From contig JAJDEN010000058.1 of assembly GCA_029259775.1 (NCBI GenBank), positions 124,001 through 188,000 of the forward strand: a DNA stretch of 64,000 nucleotides, written 5' to 3'. This DNA comes from Planctomycetota bacterium. GTDB taxonomy: Bacteria; Planctomycetota; PLA2; JAEUHO01. Below are positions 60,547 to 64,000 of the stretch, piece after piece. Both the position numbers and the translations under genes were made by a program. Within the stretch, counting starts at the first letter, position 1; the number at the start of each line of letters is the position of its first letter. The notes beneath the pieces are model-generated. The model made no database searches. It was not told where the DNA came from and saw only the letters and a program-made list of their open reading frames with translations.

Positions 60547-62217
60547 GTGCGCCTCCTCTCGTTGCTCATCGTCTCGCTGCTGATCCTCCACGGCGCCACC
60601 GCTGCGTACGCGAAGTGGGGCGCGGACATCAACGCGGGCGCCGGGCCGCGCTTGATCGAGGACGTGGCTCCCGTCCTCGTGCGGATCGTGCGCGCGCCGG
60701 AGGCCGCACGGGACGCGCTCATCGCCAAGGCGGTACAGGACTACGGCCTGGCGGCGATCGAGGCGATCAAGCGCTTTCGCAATCCCGAGCTGCGGCCGCT
60801 CTTCCTCGCGCTGGCGCGGCATGACGACTGGACGGTGCGACACCGGGCGCTGTACGCGCTCGAGTACTACGGCGGCGCGGCCGCGCTCGAGGCGGCGCTG
60901 TCGAACGTGGGGCATCCTGAGCGGCGCTTGCGCGAGAAGGCCGTCATTGCCTGCATCAAGCTGTGGGACAAGCGCAAGCTGCCCGCCGTGATCAAGGAGC
61001 GCGTGGCGCGGGAGGAGGACTTCCACGTGCGGCGCTGCCTCGACGCGCTCGAGCGACGCATCGCGGGCAAGCTGGCTGGCGCCAAGGTGCACGCCGAGCA
61101 CGTGGAGACGCGGCCGGATGGGCTGATGCTCACGCCCTTCCTCAGCGGCATGAACAACGCCTCGAAGGTCGCGCCGGGCTACAAGGCCAAGGCCGAGATG
61201 CGGCAGGGGGGTGGAAGCGCCGCCAAGCTGCCTGCCGCTGCACGCTGGGTCAGGCCCCTGCTTGGCTATGGCGACGAGGTCGTCACGGGAACGAGCCTGC
61301 AACCCTTTGCGAACCTCCGGCAGAACGGCAAGGTCTATCACACGGGCCACGACGTCGGCGCTTCGCTGGATGGCGCCGGCTACTACGCTCCCGCGTCCGG
61401 CGTCGTGAAGATGGTCCACACGGGGAGCGACATGGGGACGATGCTCGTCGTCCAGCATCACGTCGGTGGCAAGGCGGTCGTCAACGGCGTCTACATGCAC
61501 GGAGGCGACACCGTCTTCGTGAAGGCCGGCCAGGTCGTCACGTGTGGGCAGCTGCTCGGCACGATGGGCATGAGCTACAGCATCGAGAACGGCGGGCACT
61601 ACGCGCATCTGCACTACGGCATGTACCCGGGCCCGTTCTCCGTCACGCACAACTACGGCTACAAGGCGGTGAGCGCGGGGCTCTCGGACTGGTACGACCC
61701 GGCGGCGTTCCTCGCCGCCTGGACCGCACGCACCAAGCCGATCGTCCCCGAGGTGCGCCTGCTTGCGCCGGCTCTGGCGAAAGCCCGCGTGCTTCTCGCG
61801 CGCGGCGCCTACGGCGGTGCGTACGCGCAGGCGCAGGCCGTCGCCTCGGCCGCGGGGGAGGAGGGCGTCCGGTTGATCGCGGCCCTCGAAGCGGCGCCGA
61901 GCGAGGCGGCCACCCGGGTCGAGAAGCTCCGCGCCGACGGCTTCCCCTCCGACGCCCAGCGGCGCCTCGGCGAATATGCCACGGCTTTGCGCGGCGTGCC
62001 GGGGGCGGATGCGCTCGCGACGAAGCGTGCGGCGTGGAGCAAGGACAAGGCGTTCAAGGCGGAGCTCAAGGCCGACAAGGACGTCCTCGCCGCACTGCGC
62101 AAGGCCGCCAAGCTGAAGACGCCGGCCCAGGTGCGGGCGCTGTGGACCAAGTTGCTCGAGAAGCACAAGGACACGCCCGTCGCGGCACGCATCCAAGCCC
62201 AGCTCGACGCGAAGTAG
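60547..62217 (+). CDS. M23-family metallopeptidase with HEAT-like repeats
   Basis: 556 residues, GTG start. A signal peptide (LLSLLIVSLLILHGATAAYA) leads. Residues about 35-170 are HEAT-like helical pairs (PELRPLFLALARHDDWTVRH). The LytM/M23 domain spans 255-385: HTGHD (H268, D269) and HLHYG (H354, H356) are the zinc ligands, with GMSYSIENGGHYA before the last pair. The C-terminal 160 residues are another helical repeat region. It is a cell-wall or surface peptidase by family. Confidence 0.85.
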   Translation: MRLLSLLIVSLLILHGATAAYAKWGADINAGAGPRLIEDVAPVLVRIVRAPEAARDALIAKAVQDYGLAAIEAIKRFRNPELRPLFLALARHDDWTVRHRALYALEYYGGAAALEAALSNVGHPERRLREKAVIACIKLWDKRKLPAVIKERVAREEDFHVRRCLDALERRIAGKLAGAKVHAEHVETRPDGLMLTPFLSGMNNASKVAPGYKAKAEMRQGGGSAAKLPAAARWVRPLLGYGDEVVTGTSLQPFANLRQNGKVYHTGHDVGASLDGAGYYAPASGVVKMVHTGSDMGTMLVVQHHVGGKAVVNGVYMHGGDTVFVKAGQVVTCGQLLGTMGMSYSIENGGHYAHLHYGMYPGPFSVTHNYGYKAVSAGLSDWYDPAAFLAAWTARTKPIVPEVRLLAPALAKARVLLARGAYGGAYAQAQAVASAAGEEGVRLIAALEAAPSEAATRVEKLRADGFPSDAQRRLGEYATALRGVPGADALATKRAAWSKDKAFKAELKADKDVLAALRKAAKLKTPAQVRALWTKLLEKHKDTPVAARIQAQLDAK

Positions 62218-62258
62218 GTGGCCGGCCGTCCGCGGCCTCCCAGGGCTTCCCGCGGCGT

Positions 62259-62441
62259 CTACTCGCCTACGGCGTCCACGCGCACGTGCCCGTCGGGCGC
62301 GATCTCGATGCGCAGGACGTTGGGGTGGCAGCAGACCGGGCAGTCCTCGACGTACTCCTGTGAAGCTCCCTGCGTCACGTCGATCGGCACGACGATGGCT
62401 TCGCCGCAGGCGTCGCAGGTGTAGGTCGCTTCGTCTTCCAT
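62259..62441 (-). CDS. CPXCG-motif Cys-rich protein
   Basis: 60 residues from the ATG at 62441. YTCDACGEA and DCPVCCHPN hold two metal-binding Cys pairs, and IDVTQGASQEYVEDCPVCC is the conserved family core. A small zinc protein of unknown role. It directly follows the large glutamate-synthase-like gene in the same direction. Confidence 0.85.
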   Translation of the reverse strand: MEDEATYTCDACGEAIVVPIDVTQGASQEYVEDCPVCCHPNVLRIEIAPDGHVRVDAVGE

Positions 62442-62446
62442 GGCGG

Positions 62447-64000
62447 TCAGCCCACGCCGCCGTAGGCCACGCCCGAGAGGTCGGCCATGTCCTTGCGGAA
62501 GGTCGTCAGGTCGTCCACGCGGAACTGATCGAGGTGGGTGTGACCGCAGGCGCGCGCAAGCACCTGCATGAGCCCGACCGATGCCTCGAAGAAGTTCGCC
62601 AGGCGCCCCGCGGCAGCCTGCACCGGTAGGCGCGCGCGGAGATGCTCCTTCTGCGTCGCGATGCCGACAGGGCAGTTGTTCGTATGGCACGCCCGCATGC
62701 CGAGGCACCCAATCGCCTGGAGCGCCGAGTTCGCGACGGCGACGCCGTCCGCGCCCAGCGCGAGCGCCTTCGCGAAGTCTGCCGGCGTCCGCAGGCCGCC
62801 GGTTGCGATCAGCGTTACGCCCTCGGCGCCGGCCTGATCCAGGTGCCGGCGCGCTCTCGCGATCGCGGGGATCGTGGGCACCGAGATGTTGTCGCGGAAG
62901 ATCAGAGGCGCTGCGCCCGTACCACCGCCGCGGCCGTCGAGGATGATGTAGTCGACGCCGATGCCGAGCGCCGTATCGATGTCCTTCTCGATGTGCTGGG
63001 CGGAGAGCTTGTAGCCGATGGGGATCCCGCCAGTCCGCTCGCGCACCTCGGCGGCGAAGTCGCGGATCGGTTCGGGCCCCTCCCAGTCTGGAAACCGCGA
63101 CGGCGAGACGGCCGGCGTGCCGGGCTCGAGCCCGCGGACCGTAGCGATCTTGCCCTGCACCTTCTCACCCGGCAGGTGCCCACCCGTGCCCGTCTTGGCG
63201 CCCTGGCCACCCTTGAAGTGGAAGGCCTGCACCTTGGCGAGCTTGTCCCAGCCGAATCCGAAGCGCCCCGAGGCGAGTTCGTAGAAGTAGCGCGAGTTCG
63301 CGGCCTGCTCCTCGGGCAGCATGCCGCCCTCACCCGAGCAGATGCCAGTGCCCGCGCGTTCTGCCCCGAGGGCGAGGGCGACCTTGGCCTCCTCGGACAG
63401 GGCACCGAAGCTCATGTCCGACACGAACAGCGGGATGTCCAAGCGCAGCGGCTTCTTCGCGTTCGGGCCGATCACGAGGTCGCTGCCGACCGCGACGTCA
63501 TCCAGCTGAGGCTGTGTCGCCAACTGGGCGGTGACGAACTGGATGTCGTCCCAGCTGGGCAGTTGGCGGCGCGAGACGCCCATGGCGGCCACGGGGCCGT
63601 GGTGACCGACCTTGGCGAGGCCGTTGGCTGCGAGCTTCTGGATGAGCTTGACGTGCGGCTCGTCGGGTGTCCCTGTCGGGTCCTGGAACGCACCCTGATA
63701 GCCATCGCGTTGGAAGGGTTGGGGGTGCCGGCGCTCGAACGCCGCGATCTCCGCGCGATCAACGAACACGCCGTCCTCTTCGACCCAGACGCGGAAGGTG
63801 GGGAGGGCCTCCTTGTTGTCGTAGGCACTCACCCCGGTCCGGAACCTGAAATCCCAGCCGTGCACGCCACAGATGAGGTCGTCGCCCTGGACGGATCCGT
63901 CCGCGAGGAGCGCGCCGCGGTGCAGGCACCTGCCGTAGAGGCAAAACACCTCGTCGCCCTCGCGGACGAGCACGAGATCGGTGTTGCCGACCAGGATGCC
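62447..64000 (-). CDS. Rieske-glutamate synthase (FMN-binding) domain protein, cut by right edge
   Basis: At least 517 residues; the start lies beyond 64000. Near the cut end is a Rieske [2Fe-2S] site: RCLHRGALLADG and ICGVHGWDF (CxH...CxxH). The rest is the glutamate-synthase alpha/beta barrel: VSDMSFGALSEEAKVALALG, GTGICSGEGGMLPEEQA, FHFKGGQGAKTGTGGHLPG, ILDGRGGGTGAAPL, ATGGLRTPADFAKALALGAD and CLGMRACHTNNCPVGIATQ. It would bind FMN and an Fe-S cluster. No glutaminase domain is visible, so the nitrogen donor and true substrate are open. Confidence 0.85.
   Translation of the reverse strand, partial: GILVGNTDLVLVREGDEVFCLYGRCLHRGALLADGSVQGDDLICGVHGWDFRFRTGVSAYDNKEALPTFRVWVEEDGVFVDRAEIAAFERRHPQPFQRDGYQGAFQDPTGTPDEPHVKLIQKLAANGLAKVGHHGPVAAMGVSRRQLPSWDDIQFVTAQLATQPQLDDVAVGSDLVIGPNAKKPLRLDIPLFVSDMSFGALSEEAKVALALGAERAGTGICSGEGGMLPEEQAANSRYFYELASGRFGFGWDKLAKVQAFHFKGGQGAKTGTGGHLPGEKVQGKIATVRGLEPGTPAVSPSRFPDWEGPEPIRDFAAEVRERTGGIPIGYKLSAQHIEKDIDTALGIGVDYIILDGRGGGTGAAPLIFRDNISVPTIPAIARARRHLDQAGAEGVTLIATGGLRTPADFAKALALGADGVAVANSALQAIGCLGMRACHTNNCPVGIATQKEHLRARLPVQAAAGRLANFFEASVGLMQVLARACGHTHLDQFRVDDLTTFRKDMADLSGVAYGGVG

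Noticed and set aside
59974..62196. 740-residue minus-strand reading frame
   Set aside because: Shadow of the phosphatase and M23 genes, which have clear motifs on the plus strand.

Overview
The window is a high-GC bacterial chromosome segment, most likely from a Planctomycetota-type organism. That is an inference from a sigma factor fused to carboxypeptidase-regulatory-like repeats, very large secreted proteins, a CHAT/TPR protein, RND pumps and a cyanophycin operon. No rRNA or other taxonomic marker is present.

Layout. 1-6508 is ordinary chromosome: the end of an RND efflux operon, an MBL-rhodanese fusion, and a GNAT and a DoxX gene. At 6599-6697 lies a complete selenocysteine tRNA (anticodon TCA, 8+5 bp acceptor/T stack, long variable arm). 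A diverged 66-nt copy of its 3' half lies at 30351-30416. The roughly 23.7 kb between them has the look of a genomic island integrated at the tRNA-Sec gene, although no integrase is visible. From 30568 to the right edge the chromosome resumes: a secreted lectin-fold protein, a CHAT/TPR protein, a second tripartite RND pump (38750-44711), small membrane proteins, large secreted proteins, a cyanophycin operon (iadA-cphB-cphA and a second ligase, 51645-58171), a SpoIIE-type phosphatase, an M23 peptidase, and a Rieske/glutamate-synthase protein cut by the edge.

The island has three blocks. (1) A defence-like block, 6924-16303: a leftward XRE-ImmA protease-TIR operon; a rightward ubiquitin-like system (Ubl, E2-like, fused JAB/E1, small partner); a treble-clef protein; and an HNH-DUF4263(Shedu-like)-helicase module. 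Two related small helix-turn-helix proteins punctuate it, and a third remnant lies at 23733. (2) A mixed block, 16412-24178: a frameshifted sigma factor, AraC, VOC, a lipoprotein, a gene duplicated outside the island, DUF488, and gene fragments. (3) A metal block, 24331-30203: DmeF exporter, MerR with the three Hg-binding cysteines, a Cys-rich secreted peptide, a small thioredoxin-like protein, an outer-membrane protein, and three mercury-type genes.

The most interesting result is in block 3. Two consecutive heavy-metal-associated (HMA/MerP-like) genes are each interrupted by exactly two in-frame TGA codons, 9 nt apart, at the positions of the metal-binding CxxC. Read as selenocysteine they become UxxU (U53/U56 at 27689-28282; U51/U54 at 29511-30203). 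Each is followed by plausible bacterial SECIS hairpins, each has an RBS and an export signal, and neither has any other in-frame stop. Between them lies a CopZ-MerT-MerP fusion. No merA or merB is present. I propose a mercury- or metal-capturing selenoprotein system carried by an island integrated at the tRNA gene needed to decode it. Ordinary gene callers would miss the 5' half of both selenoprotein genes.
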